From: JAGLHV01 sp023143305 [NCBI: Clostridia bacterium]
GTDB taxonomy: Bacteria; CBDUZB01; JAGLHV01
Reading direction: 5' to 3'
Length of the DNA: 64,000 nt
NCBI GenBank assembly: GCA_030637025.1
Contig: DAOVVV010000003.1
Location: forward strand, 27,087-91,086
A program made the translations under genes and the position numbers. Of this stretch, positions 1-8,801 are shown piece after piece. Position 1 is the first letter of the stretch. Each line of letters begins with the position of its first letter. The notes under the pieces were generated by a model that was given only the letters and a program-made list of their open reading frames with translations, was not told the DNA's origin and did no database searches.

Positions 1-561
1 TTCATTTCGGTCATAAGTTTCATAAGCATCTTCTTTATAAAGATAACTATTATAAATAGTTACCAGTTCAAATATAATTTTTTTATTTGTCCTCAACCCA
101 ACTTTAGCCTGAATATTAACATCTTTGTGTTCTATTCTCTCAGTCAATTCCACTGTTGGAGGGTCACAACCATCTTTAAAAAACGAACGCACTCTTAAAT
201 ATGCCCTATCAGGAAAATTTAAATCGGCTATCAAGCTAATATTTTGCCTTTCACTGTTATTTTTTTCACTTTCTTCGCCGTAACTTACCAAATCAAAATG
301 ATACCCTAAACCAAAGGAATGGGTTTTTAACAGCATTTTTAAATCTAAACCCGGAGACACTTCGCTGATAAAACTTTGTTGTTTATTTTCCGGTTCTAAA
401 TAAATATTATCATCCACCATACCTTTAAAATTTACATATGGGTGTATTTGAAACAAACCGGAATTAAAAGTTTGTCCCCACACAGAAGAAGCCATAGATA
501 ATATTATAATAACAAAACATATCCTGAAAAAATTTTTCCTTAATTCTTGCAATTTAACCAT
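1..561 (-). CDS. Outer-membrane beta-barrel protein, C-terminus cut by window edge
   Basis: The reading frame is open from an ATG at 561 to base 1 (187 codons) and continues outside the window. The first ~30 residues form a signal peptide (basic start, hydrophobic IILSMASS, then VWGQ). The mature part alternates polar and hydrophobic residues, with motifs such as HPYVNFKGMVDDNIYLEP and a phrase like SPGLDLKMLLKTHSFGLGYHF. This resembles putative beta-barrel porin-2 / EpsL-like outer-membrane proteins found in exopolysaccharide loci. It starts 20 bp after the FecR-like gene and is probably cotranscribed with it. A barrel in the outer membrane is well supported; a role in polysaccharide secretion is only inference from the family resemblance. 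Confidence 0.7.
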   Translation of the reverse strand, partial: MVKLQELRKNFFRICFVIIILSMASSVWGQTFNSGLFQIHPYVNFKGMVDDNIYLEPENKQQSFISEVSPGLDLKMLLKTHSFGLGYHFDLVSYGEESEKNNSERQNISLIADLNFPDRAYLRVRSFFKDGCDPPTVELTERIEHKDVNIQAKVGLRTNKKIIFELVTIYNSYLYKEDAYETYDRNE

Positions 562-581
562 TTTGTCCCCTTTTTATTTGG

Positions 582-1211
582 CTAAGGAAGATGAGGACTA
601 GCCTCTAACTCTTCGATTACTTCCGGTTCCGGTTGAGGAAGATTTGATAAACGGCCTGTAATGTTTAGAAAACTCTTTATTATTGAACCTTGATTTGCTG
701 TAAATCTTTCCTGTCCTCTTGTTACCCTGATTTTTCCTTTAATAACCGTTATTTTTGCTATTTTGCTAATTTCATCAATGGTGATTTTTATCTTATCTCC
801 CTTATTAACAATAACAAACATATCCCCTACGGATACTCTTATATTTGTTTTGCTTTCCTTAGGGACTACAACAGTAACTGTTCCTGTTTTTCGATTTTCC
901 CAGAGTTTAATCCTTCCCCCTTTTTTAATAGTTATTTCTCCTACCCCTATATTTAACCGAGCTCTTCCCCAGACAACCTCTACCATAGACCCTGATGGAA
1001 TCCATGGGAGTTTGTCTTCTAAATCCACATGAAAAACCTTATTATCCGGACGGGTTACTATTATAGAACCGGTCCGCATCACTACCTCAATACGGGATGG
1101 TTTATCGAAAACTCTTTTACTTCCCATAGCAAATAGAGAAGAATAACCAAACAACAACATTATTATCAAGACCATACTACTAAAAAATACCTGCTTAATT
1201 CTTGTTTTCAT
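582..1211 (-). CDS. Exported FecR-domain protein
   Basis: This is a 209-residue protein with an N-terminal signal peptide or anchor (residues ~8-29, ending SSLFAMG). The remainder is beta-rich with repeated G-x-I-x-V strands. The segment MFVIVNKGDKIKITIDE...AKITVIKGKIRV is the FecR-type motif in which each strand ends in a Gly turn. A Pro/Glu-rich tail closes the protein. AAGGAG lies just before the ATG. The best-known FecR regulates a FecI sigma factor, but no sigma factor gene is nearby. Many stand-alone FecR-domain proteins instead sit in the periplasm beside barrels or exopolysaccharide exporters, which fits the barrel gene 20 bp downstream. The function is therefore unassigned beyond the domain. 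Confidence 0.7.
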   Translation of the reverse strand: MKTRIKQVFFSSMVLIIMLLFGYSSLFAMGSKRVFDKPSRIEVVMRTGSIIVTRPDNKVFHVDLEDKLPWIPSGSMVEVVWGRARLNIGVGEITIKKGGRIKLWENRKTGTVTVVVPKESKTNIRVSVGDMFVIVNKGDKIKITIDEISKIAKITVIKGKIRVTRGQERFTANQGSIIKSFLNITGRLSNLPQPEPEVIEELEASPHLP

Positions 1212-1236
1212 TAATATCTCCTTCCAGATTTTATAC

Positions 1237-1264
1237 TCTATAATATCTACCTGTTAAGTGTCAA
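1237..1264 (-). promoter_or_regulatory. Sigma70-type promoter for the FecR-like / barrel pair
   Basis: On the minus strand TTGACA (1259-1264) is followed by a 16-bp spacer and TATAGA (1237-1242). The start codon is at 1211, giving a leader of about 20 nt with an AAGGAG ribosome site. It lies in the 83-bp gap after the cyclase gene, so the two downstream genes can be transcribed separately from the cyclase. Confidence 0.55.
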
Positions 1265-1294
1265 GTAAAATATCAATCTATTTCTGTATTCAAC

Positions 1295-2629
1295 CTATTT
1301 CATACCCAATACTTCATAAACGGAAACAGCTTGTTCTCTTCCTTTTACCTTAATCGGCTCCAAAGAACGAATCAGACAATAATTTTTTACCTGTAAATAA
1401 GTCTTTTCACTTATATAAACCTGCCCCCGTTCACTAACCCTTTCTATCCTTTCTGCTAAATTTACCGGATCCCCAATTACTGTATATTCCATTCTTCGGC
1501 GAGTCCCCACACTCCCGGCGATAACCTCTCCTGTACTTATGCCAATACCTACACTTATTGGATCCTCGTTGTTTTTTTCCCTTTCTATATTAAAACGTTT
1601 AAGTCTCTCTTGAATTTCTAAGCCGGAACTAACGGCTTTTAAGGAAGCATTTTTTTGTTCTACCGGAGCACCCCAAAAAGCCATTACCTGATCTCCGACA
1701 TATTTATCTATAACCCCTTCATATTTAAATATTACATCCACCATTATAGCAAAACACTTATTTAATAATTCTACCACTTTCTGAGGAGGAATACTTGCCG
1801 CCAAAGCAGTAAATCCCCTTATATCGGCAAACAAAATAGTAACCTCCCTTTTTTCTCCTTCATCGGTTAACTGCTTTTTATCCCTTTGAGAAAGAATCTT
1901 ATTTACTACCTGTTTAGCCACGTAAGTTCCAAACATTCGTTCAATAAATCCTTTTTCTTTCAATGATTTAACCATATTATTAAAACTCTTAGCTAACACA
2001 CCAATTTCATCATTACTTCCGGATTCTATTTGTATCTGAACATTCTCAAAATCATTACGATTAATTCTCTTGCTTATTTCTTTGACTTGAGAAATAAGCT
2101 TGTTAATCGGCTTAACTATAACGATGGAAACAGCGATATTGGTTATAATAATCCAGATAATTAGTATCACCCCGGTTATACCAATTATCGTATGGCGAAT
2201 ATTTTGTATTGTTTGTTCTATGCTTTTCAGGGAAAAACCAAAACAAGCACTTCCAATCTTTTCATTTCCAAACATAACCGGCACACAAAAATCATACACC
2301 TCTTCTTTGCTGTAATCACCTGCTTTTTCACTGCTGCGAATTACTTTACCTTTTGCATCTAAAATTTTAGCATAAACTATATCCTCATCCTTTAACATCG
2401 CCCGGGTAAAAGAGGAGAGCATAAAAGTATCCGGTTCGGGAAGAAGAAATTCCCGCAAATTTTCTACGACACTTTTTGTTGAAGACTCAATACGATCAAT
2501 CGAAACTTCTCTCATTTTTTTATTTACGACATTTAAAACAACCGTATAAAGACAAATACCGGTAGCTAAAATAGGCACACTGACTAAAATTATTGATTTA
2601 ATTTTTAACTTTATCCTTTTTCTAAACAC
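1295..2629 (-). CDS. Membrane-bound class III adenylate/guanylate cyclase with HAMP domain
   Basis: The 444-residue protein would convert ATP (or GTP) to the cyclic nucleotide. TM1 is at ~12-33, an extracytoplasmic sensor region at ~35-145, TM2 at ~148-172, HAMP at ~173-226 and the catalytic domain at ~260-440. Catalytic signatures are visible: LFADIRGF (metal-binding Asp269) and DKYVGDQVMAFWG (second Asp313), plus the late VIGDPVNLAERIE segment containing the conserved Asn. This layout is that of the sensor cyclases common in environmental bacteria. The DKYVGD...FWGAP form is more typical of adenylate cyclases, but substrate choice cannot be proved here. It is transcribed divergently from the histidine kinase at 2927. 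Confidence 0.9.
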   Translation of the reverse strand: MFRKRIKLKIKSIILVSVPILATGICLYTVVLNVVNKKMREVSIDRIESSTKSVVENLREFLLPEPDTFMLSSFTRAMLKDEDIVYAKILDAKGKVIRSSEKAGDYSKEEVYDFCVPVMFGNEKIGSACFGFSLKSIEQTIQNIRHTIIGITGVILIIWIIITNIAVSIVIVKPINKLISQVKEISKRINRNDFENVQIQIESGSNDEIGVLAKSFNNMVKSLKEKGFIERMFGTYVAKQVVNKILSQRDKKQLTDEGEKREVTILFADIRGFTALAASIPPQKVVELLNKCFAIMVDVIFKYEGVIDKYVGDQVMAFWGAPVEQKNASLKAVSSGLEIQERLKRFNIEREKNNEDPISVGIGISTGEVIAGSVGTRRRMEYTVIGDPVNLAERIERVSERGQVYISEKTYLQVKNYCLIRSLEPIKVKGREQAVSVYEVLGMK

Positions 2630-2727
2630 AATTCGTTACCTGCTTATACTTTAAAATTAGCTCTCTCAATAAACAAATAATACAATATTTCATTTTTTAA
2701 AATTAAAACATCTTAAGACTATTTAAA

Positions 2728-2771
2728 ATACTATAACATTCATTGAAAAAAGTCAATATCCTTTCTATTAT
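2728..2771. promoter_or_regulatory. Overlapping divergent promoters between cyclase and histidine kinase genes
   Basis: Plus strand: TTGAAA (2743-2748), 17-bp spacer, TATTAT (2766-2771), pointing to the kinase/regulator pair. Minus strand: TTGACT (2751-2756) with TAGTAT (2728-2733, 17-bp spacer) or TATAGT (2730-2735, 15-bp spacer), pointing to the cyclase. The two -35 regions are interleaved, so RNA polymerase could serve only one direction at a time. The remaining gap sequence (2630-2926) is AT-rich, and no other element was recognised in it. Confidence 0.45.
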
Positions 2772-2926
2772 TCAGCCAAAAAACTGTTTTTCCTTTCAAG
2801 TATTACTTAAATCCTTTGTACAAGGCTTATAATCTTTCTATCTAAAAATGGTTTTTTTCTTGCTATTATTATCCTTTTGTGTTATTTTTATAAAAAAGAT
2901 ATTCCCTTAATTTTAAAAAGAGGCCA

Positions 2927-4495
2927 ATGAAAATAAAAAGAGGATTGCATTTTAAATTCGTATCATCTATTACTTTTTTGATAATATTGGTAGCAGCAAG
3001 TATTAGTGGATTCTTTTTTAATTATCAAAAAACTCTTTTGACTGACTCCTTGATAAAAAGGGGTCTTTCTTTAGCTAAAAATTTAGCCTATAATTGTGAA
3101 TATGGTGTTTTAATTGCCGATAAAACAATCCTTTCTAAACTCATTGATGGAATACTTAAAGAGCCTGATCTAATTTACGCTTCAATCCAAGATAAAAGGG
3201 GAGAAATTCTCTCCCAGCGAAAACTTAATAAAATAGACATACCTGAATATAAAAAACCTATTCAGCCAATAAATAAATATTCTGTTAATTTTTCTCTTTC
3301 TTCCGGCCAAAAGATATGCCAGATACTGGTTCCAATAAGTATTCAGACAGATAAAAAAGAAATAGAAATGGAAGAAATGATGTTTATAGATAAAGCCGAG
3401 TCTGAAAAAAAAATAACAGAAGTAATAGGTTTAGTTCACATAGGACTTTCTTTAAAAAAAATGGATTTCCTCCTTGTTCAAATCACCAAAAAAATCGGAT
3501 TAATAACTATCTGTATCATTATCATTGGGATAGGGGGAGCAATACTTTTAATCAGTGCCATTGTAAAACCTATACGAACATTAATTGATGAAGCCCGAAA
3601 AATTGCCAAAGGTAATTTAAATCGACAGGTACCAATATATTCCCATGATGAAATAGGGGAACTATCCTCCGCTTTTAACCGGATGGTAAAAGAATTACAA
3701 AAATCAAAAAAAGAAATGGAACATTACAATAAAACCCTGGAAGAAAAAGTAGAAGAACGGACAAAAAAACTGAAAGATGCTCAATCCCAATTAATTCAAT
3801 CAGCAAAAATGGCCGCTATCGGACAATTAGGAGCTAGCGTAGCACATGAATTAAACAACCCTCTTGGCGGTATTTTAGGCTATGCACAACATCTTTTAAA
3901 CAAAATAAAAAAAACGGACTTTCGTGTAGTTGATTTCAAAAAATGCGAAAAAAATTTAACTTATATAGAAATAGAGGCTCAGCGTTGTAAAGAAATTGTA
4001 GAAAACCTGCTTATTTTTTCGCGAAAGCCTGTTTCCCCCCAAAAACCCCTTAATCTAAAACTAGTATTAGAAACTACACTTTTTGTATTGAACCACTCTC
4101 TCTCTTCACACAATATAAAAGTAATTTCCCATGTCGACCCGGATTTAAAAAAAGTAATCGGAGATGCTAACCAGTTACAACAAGTTTTTACTAATATAAT
4201 TATAAATTCCCAGCATGCTATGCAAAAGGAAGGGACACTAACCATTATTGCTCAAAATAAAAATAAAAATGAGATTGAAGTGTCTTTTTCCGATACGGGT
4301 TGTGGAATTTCCAGAGAGAATATAAATAAAATTTTTGAACCGTTTTTTACTACGAAACAAGATCATAAAGGAACAGGTCTTGGACTATCTATCAGCTATG
4401 AAATCATCAAAAAACATCAAGGAAAAATAAAAGTAAAAAGTGAAATAGGAAAAGGAACTACTTTTACTATCATATTAGCAATCTGTAAAGCTTAA
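2927..4495 (+). CDS. Membrane sensor histidine kinase (HAMP-HisKA-HATPase)
   Basis: The 522-residue protein has TM1 at ~11-30, a periplasmic sensor region to ~185, TM2 at ~190-212, HAMP at ~213-265, a short coiled coil, a HisKA domain with the phospho-accepting His307 in GASVAHELNNPLGG, and an ATPase domain. The ATPase domain shows the N box (NQLQQVFTNIIINSQHAM), G1 box (DTGCGIS), F box (FEPFFTTK) and G2 box (GTGLGLSIS). It should phosphorylate itself and pass the phosphate to the response regulator encoded 20 bp downstream. The HisKA form resembles NtrB/ZraS-like kinases. The signal sensed is unknown. Confidence 0.93.
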   Translation: MKIKRGLHFKFVSSITFLIILVAASISGFFFNYQKTLLTDSLIKRGLSLAKNLAYNCEYGVLIADKTILSKLIDGILKEPDLIYASIQDKRGEILSQRKLNKIDIPEYKKPIQPINKYSVNFSLSSGQKICQILVPISIQTDKKEIEMEEMMFIDKAESEKKITEVIGLVHIGLSLKKMDFLLVQITKKIGLITICIIIIGIGGAILLISAIVKPIRTLIDEARKIAKGNLNRQVPIYSHDEIGELSSAFNRMVKELQKSKKEMEHYNKTLEEKVEERTKKLKDAQSQLIQSAKMAAIGQLGASVAHELNNPLGGILGYAQHLLNKIKKTDFRVVDFKKCEKNLTYIEIEAQRCKEIVENLLIFSRKPVSPQKPLNLKLVLETTLFVLNHSLSSHNIKVISHVDPDLKKVIGDANQLQQVFTNIIINSQHAMQKEGTLTIIAQNKNKNEIEVSFSDTGCGISRENINKIFEPFFTTKQDHKGTGLGLSISYEIIKKHQGKIKVKSEIGKGTTFTIILAICKA

Positions 4496-4515
4496 AAAAA
4501 ATCAAGGAGAAAATT

Positions 4516-6033
4516 ATGAGCTGGGGGAAAATACTAGTAATAGATGATGAAGAAATTATGTGCCATCTACTTTCTGACTTATTAAAAGATAAGGGCTACA
4601 GTGTTAAATATGCCCAAACAGGTAAAGAAGGAATACAATCGGCACAAAAAGAATCTTTTGATGTGGTTATAACCGATATAAAAATACCTGATATGAACGG
4701 TGTTGAAATCCTGGCTAAACTTAAAGCTATCGACTCTTCTATAATCGTTATCGTAATTACAGCTTTTGGAACCATGGAAACTGCACAACAAGCATTACGA
4801 CTGGGTGCTTACGACTATATTACCAAACCTTTTGATGTAGAAAAAATTTCTTTTGTAGTAAAAAGGGCTCTCTCTTCGAAAAAAATGATGCTTACCAATA
4901 AAAAATTAATGTATAAATTACAAAAACAAAATCAACTCCTGGAAAAAAAAGTAAAAGAAAGAACCCAACAATTAACTCTTCTTTATAAAATAGGCATAGA
5001 ACTTTCTTCTTCTTTAAAATTAGAAAAGGTTCTCCAGAATATAGTTGAAAAAGTTACTTCTCTTCTGAATTTAGAAATTTGTTCTATCCTTTTATGGAAT
5101 AATGAAAAAGAAGAATTATCCATTAAATGCGCTCAGGGTTTAAGTGATGACATTATCCGTACAACAAGAATTAAAAAAAATGACGCAATATCCGGATGGG
5201 TATTCGAAAAAAATACTCCTTTATTTATTACAGATATAGAAGACGACCCCCGTTTTAAAAAAAGGTCTCAGGAAAAATACTATACCAGATCATTGATAAG
5301 CGTACCTTTATCCAGAGAAAACAATGTCATTGGAATAATAAACATTAATAACAAAAAAACAAAAAAACCTTTTAGTAAGGATGATTTTAATCTACTTAAA
5401 GAAATAGCTATAGAAGCAACTATCGCTATTGAAAATGCCACCCTTTACAAAAAACTACAAGACACACATCTACGTACTATTACCGCTTTAACCGCAGCTA
5501 TCGACGCAAAAGATCATTATACCCGCCACCATTCTGAACAAGTAACTAAATATGCTATAGCTATTGCCACCAAAATGCAGTTAGATTCTTCTGAAATAGA
5601 AACAATCAAGCAAGCCGGTCAATTACATGACATAGGTAAAATAGGAATTCCCGATTATATCCTGACTAAACCGGGAAAATTAAATGCTCAGGAATGGAGG
5701 GAAGTAAAACTTCATCCTATACGGGGGGAAGAAATACTGGAACCCTTAAATTATTTAAAAAAGGTAATTAAAATAATTAAACAACATCATGAACACTATA
5801 ATGGAGCAGGCTACCCCGCCGGAAAAAAAGGGACTGATATCGAATTGGGAGCCCGTATAATGACCATCGCTGATGCTTTTGATGCCATGACTTCAGAAAG
5901 GCCTTATCGTAAAAAACTTTCCGTTGTAAGTGCAATTGAGGAACTGGAAAGAAATAAAGGAACTCAATTTGATCCGGAAATAGTAGATGTTTTTATAAGC
6001 GTTTTAAAGAAAAACCCTGATTTGATTACCTGA
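4516..6033 (+). CDS. Response regulator with GAF and HD-GYP (c-di-GMP phosphodiesterase) domains
   Basis: Residues ~4-120 form a receiver domain with acidic pocket D10-D11 and phospho-acceptor D54 (ITDIKIPDMNG). A coiled coil follows (~125-150), then a GAF domain (~155-310) and an HD-GYP domain (~320-500). The HD dyad is at ~372-373 (LHDIGKIGIPD), and the GYP loop reads HYNGAGYPAG. HD-GYP enzymes hydrolyse cyclic-di-GMP to pGpG/GMP. With the kinase just upstream this is a complete two-component route from a membrane signal to c-di-GMP breakdown. An AAGGAG ribosome site precedes the ATG. All the key residues seen look intact, so activity is likely. Confidence 0.93.
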   Translation: MSWGKILVIDDEEIMCHLLSDLLKDKGYSVKYAQTGKEGIQSAQKESFDVVITDIKIPDMNGVEILAKLKAIDSSIIVIVITAFGTMETAQQALRLGAYDYITKPFDVEKISFVVKRALSSKKMMLTNKKLMYKLQKQNQLLEKKVKERTQQLTLLYKIGIELSSSLKLEKVLQNIVEKVTSLLNLEICSILLWNNEKEELSIKCAQGLSDDIIRTTRIKKNDAISGWVFEKNTPLFITDIEDDPRFKKRSQEKYYTRSLISVPLSRENNVIGIININNKKTKKPFSKDDFNLLKEIAIEATIAIENATLYKKLQDTHLRTITALTAAIDAKDHYTRHHSEQVTKYAIAIATKMQLDSSEIETIKQAGQLHDIGKIGIPDYILTKPGKLNAQEWREVKLHPIRGEEILEPLNYLKKVIKIIKQHHEHYNGAGYPAGKKGTDIELGARIMTIADAFDAMTSERPYRKKLSVVSAIEELERNKGTQFDPEIVDVFISVLKKNPDLIT

Positions 6034-6107
6034 TTTGCTTATTGAATAATCACCCAGCTAAAACTTATCCCCTATTTAATCTTTTAAGAAAAAAACTCTG
6101 TAGTCGA

Positions 6108-6205
6108 ATTGATCCTGAGTACACTTCGCTGAGTTTATCCTGAGCACTTCGCTTAGCTCAGCATAAACTCCCTTGTAGGAAGTCGAAGGGTATCGGGTTT
6201 AATTC
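6108..6205. repeat. Palindromic intergenic repeat (copy 1 of 2)
   Basis: This sits in the 185-bp gap between the convergent HD-GYP and coaBC genes. It contains an imperfect inverted repeat, GAGTTTATCCTGAGC (6131-6145) and GCTCAGCATAAACTC (6156-6170), with 14 of 15 positions pairing around a 10-nt loop. It is flanked by GTCGAAGGG. A related copy lies in the opposite orientation at 49105-49185. As a strong hairpin between two converging genes it may also act as a terminator, although no T-run follows it. Confidence 0.7.
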
Positions 6206-6218
6206 CCCGCAGCTTGAT

Positions 6219-7418
6219 TTAAGGAAAGAAATCCAGAACTTTATTAATAATAAAAGAAGCAACTATTTTTTTGTCCCTAAAAGGATATTTTTCTATATTC
6301 TTTTTTCGGTCAATAATAATTATTCTATTAGTTTGTTTTCCAAAAGATTCTTTTACTTTATTTGCCACAATAAAATCTAAATTTTTTCTAATTAATTTAT
6401 TCCATGCATTTTTTTGTAAATGATCTGTTTCGGCAGCAAATCCAACTAAAATTTTATTCCCTTTTTTCTTTCCCAGGTCAGCAAGAATATCCGCAGTTTT
6501 TACTAATGAAACTTTAAGTTTTTCGCCTTTTTTAATCTTTCCTTTTTGCACCTTATCCGGACGCCAATCAGAAACCGCCGCAGCAGAAATAATAACATCG
6601 GCTAAAGGGAAATATCTTTTAACTTCTTTTTCCATCTCCAATGCACTTTTTATATAAATAATCTTAACTCCTAAAAGAGAAGGCAAATGAGTAGGCCCGC
6701 TTATTAAAGTCACCTCTGCCCCTCTTTCCTGAGCCTCCTGGGCCAAAGCATATCCCATTTTACCCGAAGAAAGGTTGGAAAGAAATCTTACCGGATCTAA
6801 ATACTCCCGAGTAGGTCCAGCTGTAATTAGAATATTTTTATTTTTTAAATCTTTATTTTTTGCTTCTCTTTCTCTTAATATTTTTTCTATCTTACCTACA
6901 ATTTCATCTATCCTTAATAATCTACCCTCTCCTTTTACCCCACAGGCTAAATCGCCGTGTTCAGGACCGGCAAAGATAAACTTTTTTCCTTTTAGTTTTT
7001 TTATGTTTTCCTGAACAATTTCGTTCTTATACATGTTTTCATTCATAGAAGGACAAATTAAAATGGGAACCCTGGCAGCTAAAATTAAACTGGTTAGTAA
7101 ATCATCAGCCAACCCGCCTGCTAATTTTCCGATAATGTTTGCAGTAGCAGGTGCAATTAAAACCATATCAGCGGACTGTGCTAAAGATATATGGTTAATC
7201 TCCCATTTTGAAGGCTCCCCAAAAATATCTTCCACTACCGGATTTCCGGATATCGTTTGCAGCGTTAAAGGAGTAATAAACTGCTTTGCGGATTTAGTCA
7301 TCACACAAACCACTTTCGCCTGCAATTTAACTAACTTCCTTACTAAGTCACAAACTTTATAAGCTGCGATACTACCGGTAATCCCTAAAACAATAGTTTT
7401 ATCCTTTAACAATATCAT
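6219..7418 (-). CDS. coaBC: Bifunctional phosphopantothenoylcysteine decarboxylase / phosphopantothenate-cysteine ligase
   Basis: The protein makes 4'-phosphopantetheine for coenzyme A from phosphopantothenate and cysteine. The N-terminal flavin decarboxylase (CoaC, ~1-185) shows GSIAAYK, active-site His76 in EINHISLA, PSMNENM and Cys159 in LACGVKGEGR. The C-terminal ligase (CoaB, ~195-399) shows ITAGPTREYLDPVRFLSN, SSGKMG and SAAAVSDWRP followed by the Lys-rich loop. The length of 399 is normal. It lies downstream of gmk and rpoZ, a common bacterial order. GAGGGT is almost touching the ATG at 7418, so a TTG two codons further in has a better-spaced ribosome site and may be the true start. 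Confidence 0.95.
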   Translation of the reverse strand: MILLKDKTIVLGITGSIAAYKVCDLVRKLVKLQAKVVCVMTKSAKQFITPLTLQTISGNPVVEDIFGEPSKWEINHISLAQSADMVLIAPATANIIGKLAGGLADDLLTSLILAARVPILICPSMNENMYKNEIVQENIKKLKGKKFIFAGPEHGDLACGVKGEGRLLRIDEIVGKIEKILREREAKNKDLKNKNILITAGPTREYLDPVRFLSNLSSGKMGYALAQEAQERGAEVTLISGPTHLPSLLGVKIIYIKSALEMEKEVKRYFPLADVIISAAAVSDWRPDKVQKGKIKKGEKLKVSLVKTADILADLGKKKGNKILVGFAAETDHLQKNAWNKLIRKNLDFIVANKVKESFGKQTNRIIIIDRKKNIEKYPFRDKKIVASFIINKVLDFFP

Positions 7419-7504
7419 ACCCTCTTAAATAAAAAAACCGGATTTTCTATTTTCGCAAAAGTTTTCTATCTTTTTCCTAAAATAGATTTTTATATCTCAT
7501 CTCA

Positions 7505-7777
7505 TCATTTTTTACTCGTAACCGGTTCCTTTTGGGAAGACTCCTCCTTGTTTTTCTTTTCCCCTTCTAATACGCTCCTAATCTCCTTTTGATTTACTTT
7601 TTTTGATAGTATATCTAAAATAGATTCCCTGGTTAAAAAATAAGTGTTCTTGAATTCCTGATTTTTTTTCTTTTTTAAAATTCTAGTATACTGAACAGCC
7701 AAAAATACTAACTTATACTTACACATCTTAGTATCCAATATTTTTTCATTTAACAAACCATCTTTTTCCTCATTCAT
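7505..7777 (-). CDS. rpoZ: RNA polymerase omega subunit
   Basis: This is a 90-residue protein. The region LNEKILDTKMCKYKLVFLAVQYTRIL corresponds to the conserved omega helix that reads (K)xxxxRYxLVxxAAxRAR in better-known species, and a Lys/Glu-rich tail follows. Similarity is weak at residue level, but size and position between gmk and coaBC match the usual gmk-rpoZ-coaBC arrangement. Omega binds the beta-prime subunit and helps polymerase assembly and ppGpp sensing. A clear AGGAGGAG ribosome site precedes the ATG. Confidence 0.8.
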   Translation of the reverse strand: MNEEKDGLLNEKILDTKMCKYKLVFLAVQYTRILKKKKNQEFKNTYFLTRESILDILSKKVNQKEIRSVLEGEKKNKEESSQKEPVTSKK

Positions 7778-7837
7778 TTTTACTCCTCCTTTTTTTAAAT
7801 AATTAATTATTCTACGATAAACGCTACATACTAATAT

Positions 7838-8479
7838 TTAGGCCGAGAAATTATCCAGTGCTTTTTTCAAATAAAAATTCCTTGTTCTCATTTGTTCACT
7901 TTGGATTACATTTTTTAAATGCTCTGTTGCTTTATTGATGCTATCATTTATAATTAAGTAATCATAATTTTTTATTTCTTTTAATTCTTTTCTTACATTA
8001 TCTAACCTTGTTTTTATTGTTTTTTCATCATCTTTCTTTCTTGCCCGCAATCTTCTTTCTAATATTCTCAAAGAAGGAGGAATCACAAATATTAAAACTG
8101 TATTAAAAGGATATCTCTTTTTTATCTTTATTCCTCCCTGAACATCAACATCTGAAATTACATTATTTCCCTTCTTTAAACAACCTTCCAAAAAATATCT
8201 GGGAGTACCGTAATAATGTCCATGAACTATTGCCCATTCAGACATTTTTTTCTCTTTGATTTTTTTTATAAATTCTTCTTTAGAAGTAAAAAAATAATCC
8301 TTACCGTCTTTTTCTCCTTTACGGCCCGGGCGGGTAGTCATTGATATAGAAAATCTCAGATTAGGAATAATTTTTAGGATTCGTTTACACAAAGTAGTTT
8401 TACCCCCTCCGGAAGGGGCAGAAAGAACAAACATTATTCCCCTAAACATATCATCATTTTTTTTATACTTTTTATCCAT
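7838..8479 (-). CDS. gmk: Guanylate kinase
   Basis: The enzyme phosphorylates GMP to GDP with ATP. The P-loop is LSAPSGGGKTTL near residues 18-29. The GMP-binding part is visible in TTRPGRKGEKDGKDYFF and in ISDVDVQGGIKIKK, and the lid region in IPPSLRILERRLRARKKDD. The length of 213 is typical. An extra ~15 residues precede the P-loop strand, so translation could also begin at the internal Met11 (MFRGIMFVLS). It is probably the first gene of a gmk-rpoZ-coaBC operon, since the 322 bp upstream is repeat-filled and non-coding. Confidence 0.95.
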   Translation of the reverse strand: MDKKYKKNDDMFRGIMFVLSAPSGGGKTTLCKRILKIIPNLRFSISMTTRPGRKGEKDGKDYFFTSKEEFIKKIKEKKMSEWAIVHGHYYGTPRYFLEGCLKKGNNVISDVDVQGGIKIKKRYPFNTVLIFVIPPSLRILERRLRARKKDDEKTIKTRLDNVRKELKEIKNYDYLIINDSINKATEHLKNVIQSEQMRTRNFYLKKALDNFSA

Positions 8480-8801
8480 TTTATATTACCTTATTAAAAT
8501 AAACAAGACCCGCCTTATCCGCTAATCCACAAGGCGGAGCGGACAGGCAATCTAACCCAATAAAACCAATTCAACTGTCTTTTAACTGTCTTTTAACTGT
8601 CTTTTAACTGTCTTTTAACCGTCTTTTATCTTTTAACTTTGCTGAAGCGAAGCGAAAGTCCACCAATCTTTAAGGTGGATGCCTCTGTGCCTTGATGCCT
8701 TTGTGTCTTTTCTTTTGCCATTTGCACCTTTTGTCCATGAACTATGGCCTGTCGATTATGGACGAACTGTTATCTATTCACCATTTTTTATCGCCAAATA
8801 T
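8480..8801. repeat. Non-coding gap filled with several short repeat types
   Basis: There is no gene in these 322 bp. The contents are: a palindrome CCGCCTT (8510-8516) / AAGGCGG (8531-8537); a 12-mer AATAAAACCAAT (8559-8570) that recurs at 36323; five tandem copies of an 11-mer AACTGTCTTTT (8573-8627, the fifth with one change); degenerate octamers TGCCTCTG, TGCCTTGA, TGCCTTTG, TGTCTTTT (8680-8711); and heptamer-like CTATGG / TTATGGA sequence near 8743-8775. The octamer and heptamer families recur at 35.7-37.2 and 42.0 kb. Confidence 0.75.
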
